From: Ga0077530 sp046293075
GTDB lineage: Bacteria > Pseudomonadota > Alphaproteobacteria > Rhizobiales > Hyphomicrobiaceae
Reading direction: 5' to 3'
DNA: 64,000 nt
Assembly (NCBI GenBank): GCA_046293075.1
Contig: JBKBPL010000006.1
Location: forward strand, 62,001 to 126,000
The notes below the pieces were generated by a model. The model was not told where the DNA came from. It searched no databases and saw only the letters and a list, made by a program, of their open reading frames with translations. The stretch's first letter is position 1. Every line of letters begins with the position of its first letter. This document shows positions 7,794-16,943 of this stretch, piece by piece. The position numbers and the translations under genes are program-made.

Positions 7794-8735
7794 CTAACGC
7801 CCGATCGAAGCGTCCTCGACGAGCCAGGCGACGAGCGCGCCGAACGAGAGCCCCATGTGCTGGGCAAGTTCCGGCACGAGCGAGGTTGGCGTCATGCCGG
7901 GCTGCGTGTTGATCTCGAGGAAGACCAGCTCGCCCGTTGCTTCGTCCCAGCGGAAATCCGATCGCGAGACACCGCGGCACCCGAGCGCCCGATGCGCCGC
8001 AAGCGTGTGCCCCCGCACGGCTTCGCGGATCTTGTCGGGAAGACGCGCGGGTAGAACGTGCCGCGAACCGCCAGGGGCGTACTTGGCTTCGTAGTCGTAG
8101 AACTCCAGATGATCCGCGGCGACGATGTCGATGATGTCGGTCACCCTGTCGCCGATGACGCCACAGGTGAGCTCGCGGCCGGCGACGTACTTTTCGACCA
8201 TGATGCGCCCGTCACGGCTCACTGGAATCTTGCGTATGGCCTCCGGCGGACGGTTCGCACCCTGTCGCGCAATGACGACGCCGACGCTCGAGCCCTCGGC
8301 AACCGGCTTTGCGACATAGGGCGGCGGCATGACATGATCGGCAAGCGCCGCGTCAGGCGTCACAAGCACGCCGCTCGCCACCGGCACGCCGACGGCGTGC
8401 ACGATCTGCTTGGTTCGCTCCTTGTCCATGGCGATCGCGGACGCCAGGACGCCGGAATGCGTGTAGGGCATCTCCAGGACTTCGAGGAGGCCTTGAACGC
8501 AGCCGTCCTCGCCCCAGCGGCCGTGCAGCGCATTGAAGCACACGTCGGGCCTCACCTCGACGAGACGGGCCGCGAGGTCGTGACCCACATCGATCGGCGT
8601 CACCCGAAAGCCCTCGCAGTCAAGCGCTTTGACGCACTCGCGGCCCGAGGACAGGCTGACCTCGCGCTCGGCCGACCAGCCGCCCATGAGGACGGCGACA
8701 TGCGGCTTGCCCTGCCTCGTCGCGGCGGCCGTCAT
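7794..8735 (-). CDS. ddl: D-alanine--D-alanine ligase
   Basis: ATP-grasp enzyme that joins two D-alanines for the end of the peptidoglycan stem peptide. The start at 8735 (MTAAATRQGKP) gives 313 residues and overlaps the murB stop by 4 nt (ATGA); a longer in-frame extension is unlikely. Visible motifs are the N-terminal VAVLMGGWSAEREVSLSSG (about 13-31), the ATP-grasp segment with YVAKPVAEGSSVGV, and the C-terminal metal/ATP site LEINTQPGMTPTSLVPE. Both sides of the gene are cell-wall genes, which supports ddlB-type function. Confidence 0.95.
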   Translation of the reverse strand: MTAAATRQGKPHVAVLMGGWSAEREVSLSSGRECVKALDCEGFRVTPIDVGHDLAARLVEVRPDVCFNALHGRWGEDGCVQGLLEVLEMPYTHSGVLASAIAMDKERTKQIVHAVGVPVASGVLVTPDAALADHVMPPPYVAKPVAEGSSVGVVIARQGANRPPEAIRKIPVSRDGRIMVEKYVAGRELTCGVIGDRVTDIIDIVAADHLEFYDYEAKYAPGGSRHVLPARLPDKIREAVRGHTLAAHRALGCRGVSRSDFRWDEATGELVFLEINTQPGMTPTSLVPELAQHMGLSFGALVAWLVEDASIGR

Positions 8736-9691
8736 GGCGCACGCTCCTCGACGAGGGCGACGCCGACAGCATGACCGGGAAGGGCCTCGCCGACGCGCAC
8801 GATCTCCCATTGCAGCTCGATGCCGCTCGCCGCGCGCACGCGCGCCCGCACTGTCTCGCCGAGCCGCTCGATGTCCTCCGCACTCGCCTGCCGGTCGTTG
8901 ATAAGGAAGTTGCAGTGCATCTCCGAGACCATGGCGCCGCCGACGCGCAGGCCGCGGCAACCGGCGGCATCGATCAGCTTCCAGGCGCTGTTCTCCGGCG
9001 GGTTCTTGAAGGTCGAGCCGCCCGTACGCTCCCGGATCGGCTGATGCCTCTCGCGATAGGCTGCAACCTCCTCCATCGCACGGCCAATCTCCTCGGGCTG
9101 CCCGGGCGTGCCCGCGAAGATCGCGCTCGTGAAGATCCAGTCGTGGGGCACGGCGCTGCGCCGATAGGTGAAGCCCATGTCGGCATTCGAAAGCTCATGC
9201 ACGCGGCCGGCGCGATCGACCGCGCGAGCCGAAAGCAGAACATCCTTGGTCTCGCGGCCGTGGGCGCCGGCATTCATGCGCAGCGCGCCGCCGATCCCGC
9301 CCGGAATGCCGCGATAGAACGCGAGCCCGGCAATCCCGGCATCCGCTGCCGCGCGCGCGATCTTCACATCGGGAACGGCAGCACCAGCGCGCAAGCGCGT
9401 TCGATCCAGGATCTCAATGCTGCCGAAGCCGCGGCCAAGCCGCACCACCACACCCCGGATCCCGCCATCGCGCACGAGCAGGTTCGAGCAGAGCCCGATG
9501 ACGAACACCGGCACCTCGGCCGGCACCTGCCGCATAAAATAGGCGAGATCGGCCTCGTCAGCGGGCGTGTACAGCACCTGCGCGGCCCCCCCGGTGCGAA
9601 ACCAGGTGATGTCCTTGAGCGGCGCGTCCGCGACGAGGCGCCCGCGCAACTCGGGTAGCAGGGTCTCCAGCTCGGCGGCGAGGCTCGACAC
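8732..9691 (-). CDS. murB: UDP-N-acetylenolpyruvoylglucosamine reductase MurB
   Basis: FAD enzyme that reduces UDP-GlcNAc-enolpyruvate to UDP-MurNAc with NADPH. I place the start at the GTG at 9691 (VSSLAAELETLLPEL), 2 nt after the murC stop and behind a GGGAG-type ribosome site. An upstream ATG at 9757 would overlap murC by 64 nt. The 319-residue product shows the FAD-binding region WFRTGGAAQVLYTP and GLCSNLLVRDGG, the Arg segment YRGIPGGIGGALRMNAGA, and the catalytic serine in RTGGSTFKNP. A C-terminal glutamate is present in LQWEIVRVG. It is co-transcribed with murC and ddl. Confidence 0.95.
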   Translation of the reverse strand: MSSLAAELETLLPELRGRLVADAPLKDITWFRTGGAAQVLYTPADEADLAYFMRQVPAEVPVFVIGLCSNLLVRDGGIRGVVVRLGRGFGSIEILDRTRLRAGAAVPDVKIARAAADAGIAGLAFYRGIPGGIGGALRMNAGAHGRETKDVLLSARAVDRAGRVHELSNADMGFTYRRSAVPHDWIFTSAIFAGTPGQPEEIGRAMEEVAAYRERHQPIRERTGGSTFKNPPENSAWKLIDAAGCRGLRVGGAMVSEMHCNFLINDRQASAEDIERLGETVRARVRAASGIELQWEIVRVGEALPGHAVGVALVEERAP

Positions 9692-9693
9692 GG

Positions 9694-11130
9694 TCAGACG
9701 GCGCTCCCGACGCGCAGCGGGATCGCCGCTAGCCAGTCCGGCAGCGCATGCGCCCATTCGGTGGAGTTGCCGGCGCCGAGGCAGATCACCATATCACCGG
9801 GCCCGGCGAGCGCGCGCAGCGCCGGCACCAGGTCCTGCGGCGTGTCGACCGCGACGACACTGCGGTGCCCTGCACGTGCGATGCCGGCAGCGAGGCTCCT
9901 GGCATCGATGCCGTCGAGCGGCGGCTCACCGGCCGCGTAGAGCGGCGCAACGATCACGTGATCGGCATCATTGAAGCATCGGGCGAACTCGTCGAACAGC
10001 GACTTCACGCGCGTGTAGCGGTGTGGCTCGACGACGGCGATGACGCGGCCCTTGGCGCCCGCGCGTGCGGCAGCGAGCACCGCCGCGATCTCGACCGGGT
10101 GGTGGCCGTAGTCGTCGTAGAAGTGTGCGCCATTCCACGTGCCGGTGTGCTGGAAACGGCGCTTGACGCCGGAGAAGCTCGCCATGGCGCTGCGGATGAC
10201 CTCGTCCTTGATGCCGGCCTCGGCCGCGACGCCGAGTGCGGCGAGTGCGTTGAGCGCATTATGGGTGCCGGGCACCGGCACAACCCAATCACGGATCTCT
10301 CGCGCGCCACCCGCAACGCGCTCGCCGAGCCTGGCATCGAAGATCGTCGCGGCCCCCTCGACGCGCGCGCGCGTGAGCACGAGATCGGCGCCCGGGTCCG
10401 TGCCGTAGGTCAGGAGGCGACGGCCGTCGCGGCGCAACTGCAGCTCCTCGATCATGGCGCGCGCGACCGGATGGTCGATGCACGTCATGGCGAGGCCATA
10501 GAAGGGGATGTTGCGATAGAAGGCACGATAGGCCTCGTGCATCTCCTCGACGCTGCCGAAGTAGTCGAGATGCTCGGGATCGATGTTCGTGACGACACCG
10601 ATCTGCGAGGGGATCTTGATGAAGGTGCCGTCGGATTCATCGGCCTCGACGACCATCCACGGTCCCGCGCCGAGACGTGCATTCGACCCCCAGGCATTGA
10701 TGATGCCGCCGGTGATGACGGTCGGCTCGAGACCGGCCTCCACGAAGATGTGCGCAACAAGCGACGTTGTCGTCGTCTTGCCGTGCGTGCCGGTGATCGA
10801 GACCGTCGAGTAGAGCCGCATGAGCTCGGCCAGCATCTCGGCGCGGCGGATGATCGTCAGGCCCTTTTCGCGCGCGGCCTTGAGCTCCGGGTTCGTGTCC
10901 TTCACCGCAGTCGAGATCACGACATAGCGTGCACCGACGAGGTTCACCGCATCATGACCGACGAAGACGCGGATGCCTTTGGCGCGCAGCCGCTTGACGT
11001 TGGCGCTGTCCTTCTGGTCGCTGCCCTGGACAGTGTGGCCCTTGGCCCGCAGGATCTCCGCGATGGCGCTCATGCCGATGCCGCCGATGCCGATGATGTG
11101 GAAGGTGCCCGGTTCGCTCGGTATCTGCAT
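9694..11130 (-). CDS. murC: UDP-N-acetylmuramate--L-alanine ligase MurC
   Basis: Cytoplasmic ATP-dependent ligase that adds the first amino acid to UDP-MurNAc. The 478-residue product has the N-terminal Rossmann-like UDP-binding motif IIGIGGIGMSAIAEIL, the P-loop GTHGKTTTTSLVAHIF (near residue 115), the middle-domain region with EADESDGTF, and a C-terminal domain containing YDDYGHHPVEIAAVL. Length is normal for the family. The ATG at 11130 precedes the motif by about 13 residues. It lies 49 nt after murG and 2 nt before murB. Confidence 0.96.
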   Translation of the reverse strand: MQIPSEPGTFHIIGIGGIGMSAIAEILRAKGHTVQGSDQKDSANVKRLRAKGIRVFVGHDAVNLVGARYVVISTAVKDTNPELKAAREKGLTIIRRAEMLAELMRLYSTVSITGTHGKTTTTSLVAHIFVEAGLEPTVITGGIINAWGSNARLGAGPWMVVEADESDGTFIKIPSQIGVVTNIDPEHLDYFGSVEEMHEAYRAFYRNIPFYGLAMTCIDHPVARAMIEELQLRRDGRRLLTYGTDPGADLVLTRARVEGAATIFDARLGERVAGGAREIRDWVVPVPGTHNALNALAALGVAAEAGIKDEVIRSAMASFSGVKRRFQHTGTWNGAHFYDDYGHHPVEIAAVLAAARAGAKGRVIAVVEPHRYTRVKSLFDEFARCFNDADHVIVAPLYAAGEPPLDGIDARSLAAGIARAGHRSVVAVDTPQDLVPALRALAGPGDMVICLGAGNSTEWAHALPDWLAAIPLRVGSAV

Positions 11131-11179
11131 GGCCGCTTTGCCTTCTTCTTGCTTCTCACGTGCCCGACACTGCGCCTAC

Positions 11180-12295
11180 TCACGCGCGATTCGCCGCCCG
11201 CGCACCAATCAACTCTTCCGCAAGGTCGGCAAGCCGGACCACGGCATCGGGCCGGCCGAGCTGCTTCGCCACAGCCGCGGCAGCGGACAGTACCGCCGGC
11301 TCTGCCATCAGCGAAGAAATTGTTTCAGATAGCCTTTCCGTCGTCAGCGCCTGCTGCTCGAGACACCAAGCCGCGCCGGCATCGGCGAGCCGCGTCGCAT
11401 TGCGGAGCTGATCGTTGTCCACGGCGTGCGGCAGCGGCACGAGCACCGCAGGCCGCCCGAGAACAGTCAGCTCGGCAATGCTCGAGGCACCAGCACGGCT
11501 GATGACGAGATGCGCATTCGCCATGCGTTCCGGCAGGTCTTTGAAGAATGCCGCGAGTTCCGCCGTCACGCCGGCGGCCACATAGGCGCTGCGCACCGCG
11601 GCCAGATCCTCTTCGCGGCACTGCTGGACAATGCGCAAGCGCGCGCGCATCCCGGGCGGCAGTTGCGCGACCGCCGGCGGCACGGCCTCGGAGAAGTAGC
11701 GCGCGCCCTGGCTGCCGCCGAAGACGAGAAGATTGAAGGGCTCGTCCGGCGCGACGGCACGATAGGGCCGCGCGCTCCAGTCGATCACGGCATCGCGGAC
11801 AGGGTTTCCCGTGAAACGCACACGCGGGGCAAGCTTCTCCGGCAGCAGCGCCGTCTGCTCGAAGGATGTCGCGATGCGCGAGACATGCGGCGCCAGCATT
11901 CGGTTGGCGCGGCCGAGCACGGCATTCTGCTCGTGGATCGCCGTAGGGATGCGCCGCAGCTTGGCCGCAACGAGTGGCGGGAAGGTCGGATAGCCGCCGA
12001 AGCCGATGACCGCGCCGGGACGCACCCGGCCGAGGAGCCCATAGGCCGCGCGCACGCCGTTCATAAGCGCCAGAGCGGTCCGCGCCACCGCCGTGACCGA
12101 GCGCCCGCTGAGTGTTGCCGAGGGTACGGCGTGGATGGCGCGTGCCGGAAAGCCGGTGCCATAGCGATCGCCGCGCGCGTCCGTCACGAGGTCGACCGCG
12201 ACCCCACGCCGTCCCAGCTCCTGCGCCAGAGCGAAGGCCGGGAACAAGTGCCCCCCCGTGCCACCGGCGGCCAGCATGACCGACTTCTCCCCCAA
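11180..12295 (-). CDS. murG: UDP-GlcNAc:lipid I transferase MurG
   Basis: Peripheral membrane glycosyltransferase that converts lipid I to lipid II. I choose the TTG at 12295, because a GGAGG ribosome site lies at good spacing before it; the first ATG, at 12277, gives a form 6 residues shorter. The 371-residue product starts with LAAGGTGGHLFPAFALAQEL (glycine-rich donor loop) and has the acceptor-side GFGGYPTFPPL, the central LLVFGGSQGARYFSE and the donor-binding VISRAGASSIAELTVLGRPAVLVPLPHA region. A long upstream in-frame extension overlapping ftsW is rejected. It is 26 nt after ftsW. Confidence 0.95.
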   Translation of the reverse strand: MGEKSVMLAAGGTGGHLFPAFALAQELGRRGVAVDLVTDARGDRYGTGFPARAIHAVPSATLSGRSVTAVARTALALMNGVRAAYGLLGRVRPGAVIGFGGYPTFPPLVAAKLRRIPTAIHEQNAVLGRANRMLAPHVSRIATSFEQTALLPEKLAPRVRFTGNPVRDAVIDWSARPYRAVAPDEPFNLLVFGGSQGARYFSEAVPPAVAQLPPGMRARLRIVQQCREEDLAAVRSAYVAAGVTAELAAFFKDLPERMANAHLVISRAGASSIAELTVLGRPAVLVPLPHAVDNDQLRNATRLADAGAAWCLEQQALTTERLSETISSLMAEPAVLSAAAAVAKQLGRPDAVVRLADLAEELIGARAANRA

Positions 12296-12321
12296 TGTTC
12301 CCTCCTCCCCGGGGCTCACCC

Positions 12322-13491
12322 TTAGCGCGCATTGCGGCCAATCGGCGGCAAGGGGCTCGCAACTTTCGGCCGGTTGGCGACGCGCGGAGCGGCCCGCCGG
12401 CGCACCAGCGCGAGCAGCATCCCGACCGTCAGAGAGGCCGCGATCATCGACGAGCCGCCGGCCGAGATGAACGGCAGCGTCATGCCCTTGGCCGGCACAA
12501 GGCCGACATTGACGGCCATGTTGATCGCGGCCTGGAGCGCAATCAGCAACGCAAGGCCGTTGACGGCAAGGTGCGTAAACGGATCGCGGCGGTGCCGGTA
12601 GCGCATCAGCGCGCGGCCGACCACGAAGGCGAAGAGGGCGATCAGCAGCAGACAGGCCAGTGCCCCGTATTCCTCCGCCACGACGGCGAAGATGAAATCC
12701 GTGTGCGCGTCGGGCAGCACGGACTTGATCGTCCCTTCGCCCGGACCGCGGCCGAGGAAGCCGCCTTCCGCGAAGGACTGGATGGCGCGGTCCGTCTGGA
12801 AGGTGTCGCCGGATGAGGGATCGAGAAAGCGTGCGACGCGGCCGCGCACGTGCGGAAACGCGGCGTAGGCGGCGACAAGCCCACCAAGCCCAACGCCACT
12901 GAAGGCAATCGCCCACAGGATCGGTTGACCTGAAATGAAGAACAGCGCACCGAACACGAGCGTCAACAGCATCCATTGGCCGACATCCGGCTGGAGCAGA
13001 AGCAGGCCGGCAGCGACGACGTAGAGCCCGACGGCCATGAGCACCATGCCGGCGCCGGGCCGCGCCCGCACCTCGGCGAACAGCCATGCGGCGACAACCG
13101 CGAACGCGGGCTTCAGCAGTTCAGAGGGCTGCAATGAGAAACCGAAAATGCGCACCCAGCGCCGCGCACCATTCACCTCCGGCCCATAGAGGACAGCCGC
13201 CACCATGAGCACGAGCGCCGCGCCTAAGAGCACGGTTGCCAGCGCCAGCAGACCACGCAGATCGATGAGTGACACCATCAGCATCAGCACGATGCCGATC
13301 ATGGCAAAGACAAGGTGACGCTCGACGAAATAGAACGTCGGCAAGCCCTTGCGCGTCGCGACGGCCGGGCTCGCAGCCAGCGAGAGCACGACGCCGATGC
13401 CGATCAGCGCCAGCACCGCAATGAGCAGGACGCGATCGACCGAGAACCACCACTCGGTGACAAGGCTGCGGTCATCCCGGGCGAGCCTCAT
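12322..13491 (-). CDS. ftsW: Peptidoglycan polymerase FtsW
   Basis: SEDS-family integral membrane glycosyltransferase that polymerises lipid II at the septum with a class B PBP. The 389-residue product has about ten hydrophobic segments from residue 20 onwards. A loop contains PTFYFVERHL, and the SEDS-typical sequences are GARRWVRIFGFSLQPSELLKPAF, QPDVGQ and FAVVAEEYGAL. The start overlaps the murD stop by 4 nt (ATGA). The position between murD and murG is the canonical one. The partner transpeptidase FtsI is not in the window. Confidence 0.95.
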   Translation of the reverse strand: MRLARDDRSLVTEWWFSVDRVLLIAVLALIGIGVVLSLAASPAVATRKGLPTFYFVERHLVFAMIGIVLMLMVSLIDLRGLLALATVLLGAALVLMVAAVLYGPEVNGARRWVRIFGFSLQPSELLKPAFAVVAAWLFAEVRARPGAGMVLMAVGLYVVAAGLLLLQPDVGQWMLLTLVFGALFFISGQPILWAIAFSGVGLGGLVAAYAAFPHVRGRVARFLDPSSGDTFQTDRAIQSFAEGGFLGRGPGEGTIKSVLPDAHTDFIFAVVAEEYGALACLLLIALFAFVVGRALMRYRHRRDPFTHLAVNGLALLIALQAAINMAVNVGLVPAKGMTLPFISAGGSSMIAASLTVGMLLALVRRRAAPRVANRPKVASPLPPIGRNAR

Positions 13492-14909
13492 GCGCCCTCC
13501 CCGTCTCGGATCAGGTCCGCGACCAGCGCGCGGAACACGTCGCCGCGATGGCCGTAGCTCTTGAACTGGTCGTAGGAGGCGCAGGCCGGCGAAAGCAGGA
13601 CGACAGGCTCCGACGCACCGCTCGCTGCCGCATCGCGGGCCGCCGCGGCGAGGGCCTTGTCGAGCGTGCCGCTGAGCTCGTAGGGCACGCGCCCATCGAG
13701 CGTGCGCGCGAAATCTTCGGCCGCCGCGCCGATGAGATAGGCCTTGGCAACGCGCGGGAAGCAGGCGGTGAGCGGCGTGATGCCGCCCTCCTTCGGCAAG
13801 CCGCCGGCAATCCAGTAGATGTCACGCGGCCAGGACGTGAGCGCCTTCTCGGCCGAGTCGGCGTTGGTCGCCTTGCTGTCGTTGATGAACAGAACGCGGC
13901 CCTTGCGGCCGACTTCCTCCATGCGGTGCGGCAGGCCGGGGAATGAGCGGAACGCGGCGACGTGATCGGTCAGCGCAGCGCCTGGCAGGGCCAATGAGGC
14001 CGCCGCGAGTGCGGCAAGCGCGTTCTGCATGTTGTGGCGCCCGCGCAGGGAACCGATGCCGGCGAGGCTGCCCACATCGGTCGGGGTGGCATCGCCACGC
14101 GCGGCGCGAAGCCTTTCATTCTCTGCGAAGAAGAGAGGTAGAACGTCCCGCCGGGGGCCGTGACTGCTGATCGCCAATACCCGTGTGCCTTGCGCCGCAA
14201 TGCGGGCCGCGATCGCCGCGCTCAAGGGATCATCGAGACCTATGACCGCAGCCCGCGAGCAGGCAACGAGCCGCTCCTTGATGGCGGCGTACTGCTCCAT
14301 GGTGCCATGCCGGTCGAGGTGATCAGGCGAAAGGTTCAGCAGCACGCCGATGGTCGGCGCCAGCGACGGGGTCAGATCGATCTGGAACGTGCTCATCTCG
14401 AGCACGTGAATGCGCGTGCCGTCAGGCGGCGCGAGATCGAGCACCGGTACGCCGATATTGCCGCCCATCTGCACGTCCGCGCCCGCTGCGGCGAGCGTGT
14501 GCGCGATCAATGCCGTCGTCGTGGACTTGCCATTCGTGCCGGTGATGCAGATGACCTGCGAGGCGGGCGCGAGGCGCGTGCGCGCGCGAAAGAAGAGCTC
14601 GATATCGCCAATCACCTCGATGCCGGCTTCGCGCGCGCGCTTCACCGTCCAGTGCGGCTCGGGGTGGGTCAGCGGCACCCCCGGCGCGAGAACAAGCGCG
14701 GCGAAGCGGCGCCAGTCCGCGTTGGCGAGATCGACGATCGGCAAGCCTTCATACGCGGCCGAGTTCCGCACGACCTCGCCATCATCCCACGCCGCGACCC
14801 CCGCGCCGCCCGCCAGCAGTGCGCGGCACGTGGATCGGCCGGAGGCCCCGAGCCCGAACACGGCAACCTCGCAGCCCGCGAATGAGGTGACGGGAATCAT
14901 AGGGTGCAT
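13488..14909 (-). CDS. murD: UDP-N-acetylmuramoylalanine--D-glutamate ligase MurD
   Basis: Cytoplasmic ligase that adds D-glutamate to UDP-MurNAc-L-Ala. The 473-residue product has the N-terminal VAVFGLGASGRSTCRALLAGG nucleotide fold, the P-loop ITGTNGKSTTTALIAHTL, the middle-domain histidine/asparagine segment LNLSPDHLDRHGTMEQY, and the C-terminal LPHRMEEVGRKGRVLFINDSKATNADS. ATG codons at 14909 and 14900 are both possible starts. It is preceded after 36 nt by the gene for an exported propeller-like protein instead of directly by mraY, and overlaps ftsW by 4 nt. Confidence 0.95.
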   Translation of the reverse strand: MHPMIPVTSFAGCEVAVFGLGASGRSTCRALLAGGAGVAAWDDGEVVRNSAAYEGLPIVDLANADWRRFAALVLAPGVPLTHPEPHWTVKRAREAGIEVIGDIELFFRARTRLAPASQVICITGTNGKSTTTALIAHTLAAAGADVQMGGNIGVPVLDLAPPDGTRIHVLEMSTFQIDLTPSLAPTIGVLLNLSPDHLDRHGTMEQYAAIKERLVACSRAAVIGLDDPLSAAIAARIAAQGTRVLAISSHGPRRDVLPLFFAENERLRAARGDATPTDVGSLAGIGSLRGRHNMQNALAALAAASLALPGAALTDHVAAFRSFPGLPHRMEEVGRKGRVLFINDSKATNADSAEKALTSWPRDIYWIAGGLPKEGGITPLTACFPRVAKAYLIGAAAEDFARTLDGRVPYELSGTLDKALAAAARDAAASGASEPVVLLSPACASYDQFKSYGHRGDVFRALVADLIRDGEGA

Positions 14910-14945
14910 CGTACCTGAAGCGGGGCGCGGATGCCGCCGGCCAAG

Positions 14946-15851
14946 TCAGCGCAGGCGGCTCATATCCACCTGGAAGATTACGGGAAAGAACGTCGACCAC
15001 GAGAGCCAGCGCTGCGACCCGGCCTCGCTCACAGACCAAAGATGTCCTTTGGCGTCGAAGCTGATGTCCTCGGTGCCGGCGGGGAGGGCGAAGCGGGCGC
15101 GCACCGCACCGGTCTTCGGATCGAGCCGGACAAGCTCGCCGAAGCTGCCGCTGCTGCGGGTCACCCAGAGCTGCCCCTTGGCGTCGAAGGCCGCACCCTG
15201 CGCGCGCTCTGGCATGACGACAGAGGCATCGGCATCGGCTTCGTTGATCTCGGGCTTCAACTTGGCCAGCGGGAAACGATAGAGCCGCGGCTCCCCGTAA
15301 GTCTGGTACGTCCCGAGCCAGAGGGCGTCCCCCGTGCCGGCGGCAAACGAGCCTTTGACCTGTCCGGTCAGACGAATGTGACGGACGACCCTGCCGATCC
15401 CGGGACGTGCCGGCCTGTCGAGCCGCACCTCGAAAATGTCTTGCGTGTCGGCCACCCAGAGGTGGCCCGGCGCGCCTCTGGCTGCACCGCCGGCATGCCC
15501 GCACCGGACCGGCAGATCAAGGGTGCCGGTGACCTGCCCGCGCCCGGCATCCACCCTGAAGAGCCGGCAGGGGCCGCGCCCGGCTCCCTCGACGCTCTTG
15601 TAGGCCGTGACGTAGATGGCCTCATCGACGACCGTCAGTCCCTGCGGAACGAAGCCTTGATCGAGCCCCGGCATCCAGATGCGGCGCAAGAAGGCCGCCT
15701 CATTGGGAAGCGACGCAGCCGGCAGCCGCCCGAGCTTCTTGTCCGTGAACGTCGGCGGCGTGCCGAGCGGCCCCTCGGCCAAGGACGGTGACGTGATGAG
15801 CGCCAGGGCGAGCGAGAGGCAGAGCCAGCGACGCGGCGTGACGGTTCGCAT
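14946..15851 (-). CDS. Exported propeller-like protein inserted in the dcw operon
   Basis: Function unknown. The 301-residue product has a signal peptide (about 1-25, LCLSLALALITSPSLAEG) and then a series of short strand motifs of the SMP-30/NHL type: QGLTVVDEAIYVTAY, GHLWVADTQDIFEVRLD, GDALWLGTYQTYGEPRLYRF, AAFDAKGQLWVTRSSGSFGELVRLDP and SFDAKGHLWSVSEAGSQRW. This suggests a beta-propeller acting in the periplasm. It starts 9 nt after mraY and ends 36 nt before murD, so it is almost certainly co-transcribed with the cell-wall genes. I do not know this arrangement as typical of dcw clusters. A role as lactonase, sugar binder or wall-associated scaffold is only conjecture. Confidence 0.75.
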   Translation of the reverse strand: MRTVTPRRWLCLSLALALITSPSLAEGPLGTPPTFTDKKLGRLPAASLPNEAAFLRRIWMPGLDQGFVPQGLTVVDEAIYVTAYKSVEGAGRGPCRLFRVDAGRGQVTGTLDLPVRCGHAGGAARGAPGHLWVADTQDIFEVRLDRPARPGIGRVVRHIRLTGQVKGSFAAGTGDALWLGTYQTYGEPRLYRFPLAKLKPEINEADADASVVMPERAQGAAFDAKGQLWVTRSSGSFGELVRLDPKTGAVRARFALPAGTEDISFDAKGHLWSVSEAGSQRWLSWSTFFPVIFQVDMSRLR

Positions 15852-15860
15852 TGGCAGGCC

Positions 15861-16943
15861 TCAGCGTAGCTTCAGCGTCGCGAGGCCGAGTAGCGCGAGC
15901 ACAACGGAAATGATCCAGAAGCGCACCACCACGGTCGCCTCGTGCCAGCCCTTCTGCTCGAAGTGATGGTGGAGCGGCGCCATTCGGAAGACGCGCCGTC
16001 CAGTAAGTTTGAAAGATGCAACCTGGATGAGCACCGAGAGCGTCTCGAGCACGAAAAGACCGCCGACAATCGCCAGCACGATCTCGTGCTTGGTCGCGAC
16101 CGCGATGGCCCCGAGTGCACCACCAAGCGCCAGCGAGCCCGTATCGCCCATGAAGATCATCGCCGGCGGGGCATTGAACCACAGGAACCCGAGACCGGCG
16201 CCGAGCAGCGCCCCGCAGATCACGGCAAGCTCGCCGACGCCGGCGACGTAGTGGATCTGCAGGTACTGCGAGAACCGCACGTTGCCGACCAGATACGCGA
16301 TGAGGCCGAATGTCGCCGCCGCAATCATCACCGGCACGATTGCGAGGCCGTCGAGGCCGTCCGTCAGGTTGACGGCATTACCGGCCCCGGCAATCACGAA
16401 CATCCCGAGGATCACGAAGAGAAGGCCGAGCGGAATGACGACGTTCTTGAAGAACGGCACCGTCAGCGCATCGGCGAAGCCCGGCGCGCCGAGCCGCATC
16501 ACGGCAAAGGTCGCGACGCCCGCGATCGCAAACTCGAGAGCGAGCCGCCCCTTGCCGCCGAAGCCGCTGCTCGTCTGCCGCGTCACCTTGAGATAGTCGT
16601 CATAGAAGCCGATGGCCCCGAACGAAAGCGTGACGCCGAGCACGATCCACACATAGGGGTTCGACCAGTTGGCCCAAAGCAGCGTCGAGACCGTAACGCC
16701 GGCAAGGATCATGAGCCCGCCCATGGTCGGCGTGCCCTTCTTGGAGAAATGGCTCTGCGGGCCGTCCTCGCGGATCGGCTGGCCCTTGCCCTGCTTGATG
16801 CGCAGAAGGTCGATGATGGCCGGTCCGAACAGAAACACGAACAGCAGCGCCGTCATGATCGCGCCGCCCGTTCGAAACGTGATGTAGCGAAACACGTTCA
16901 GCGGGCCGAACTGATCGCTGAACGTGACAAGCTCGTAGAGCAT
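15861..16943 (-). CDS. mraY: Phospho-MurNAc-pentapeptide translocase MraY
   Basis: Integral membrane enzyme that makes lipid I from UDP-MurNAc-pentapeptide and undecaprenyl phosphate. The 360-residue product has about ten membrane helices, the substrate motif KKGTPTMGGLMIL, the metal-binding GFYDDYLKV, the segment AVNLTDGLDGLA, and the C-terminal APLHHHFEQKGWHE. The ATG at 16943 follows an AGGGGGCGG ribosome site. In this genome it is the first gene of the minus-strand cell-wall run; murF and murE are absent upstream and a divergent amidohydrolase gene is found instead. Confidence 0.96.
   Translation of the reverse strand: MLYELVTFSDQFGPLNVFRYITFRTGGAIMTALLFVFLFGPAIIDLLRIKQGKGQPIREDGPQSHFSKKGTPTMGGLMILAGVTVSTLLWANWSNPYVWIVLGVTLSFGAIGFYDDYLKVTRQTSSGFGGKGRLALEFAIAGVATFAVMRLGAPGFADALTVPFFKNVVIPLGLLFVILGMFVIAGAGNAVNLTDGLDGLAIVPVMIAAATFGLIAYLVGNVRFSQYLQIHYVAGVGELAVICGALLGAGLGFLWFNAPPAMIFMGDTGSLALGGALGAIAVATKHEIVLAIVGGLFVLETLSVLIQVASFKLTGRRVFRMAPLHHHFEQKGWHEATVVVRFWIISVVLALLGLATLKLR

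Noticed and set aside
9748..11502. 584-codon open frame on the plus strand opposite murC and murG
   Set aside because: It is the antisense of well-recognised cell-wall genes, with Arg/His/Asp-rich composition typical of GC-rich shadow frames and no family signal.
11180..13087. Long form of murG starting inside ftsW
   Set aside because: The 5' part is a shadow of ftsW; the MurG family starts at the glycine-rich loop, and a good ribosome site precedes the TTG at 12295.
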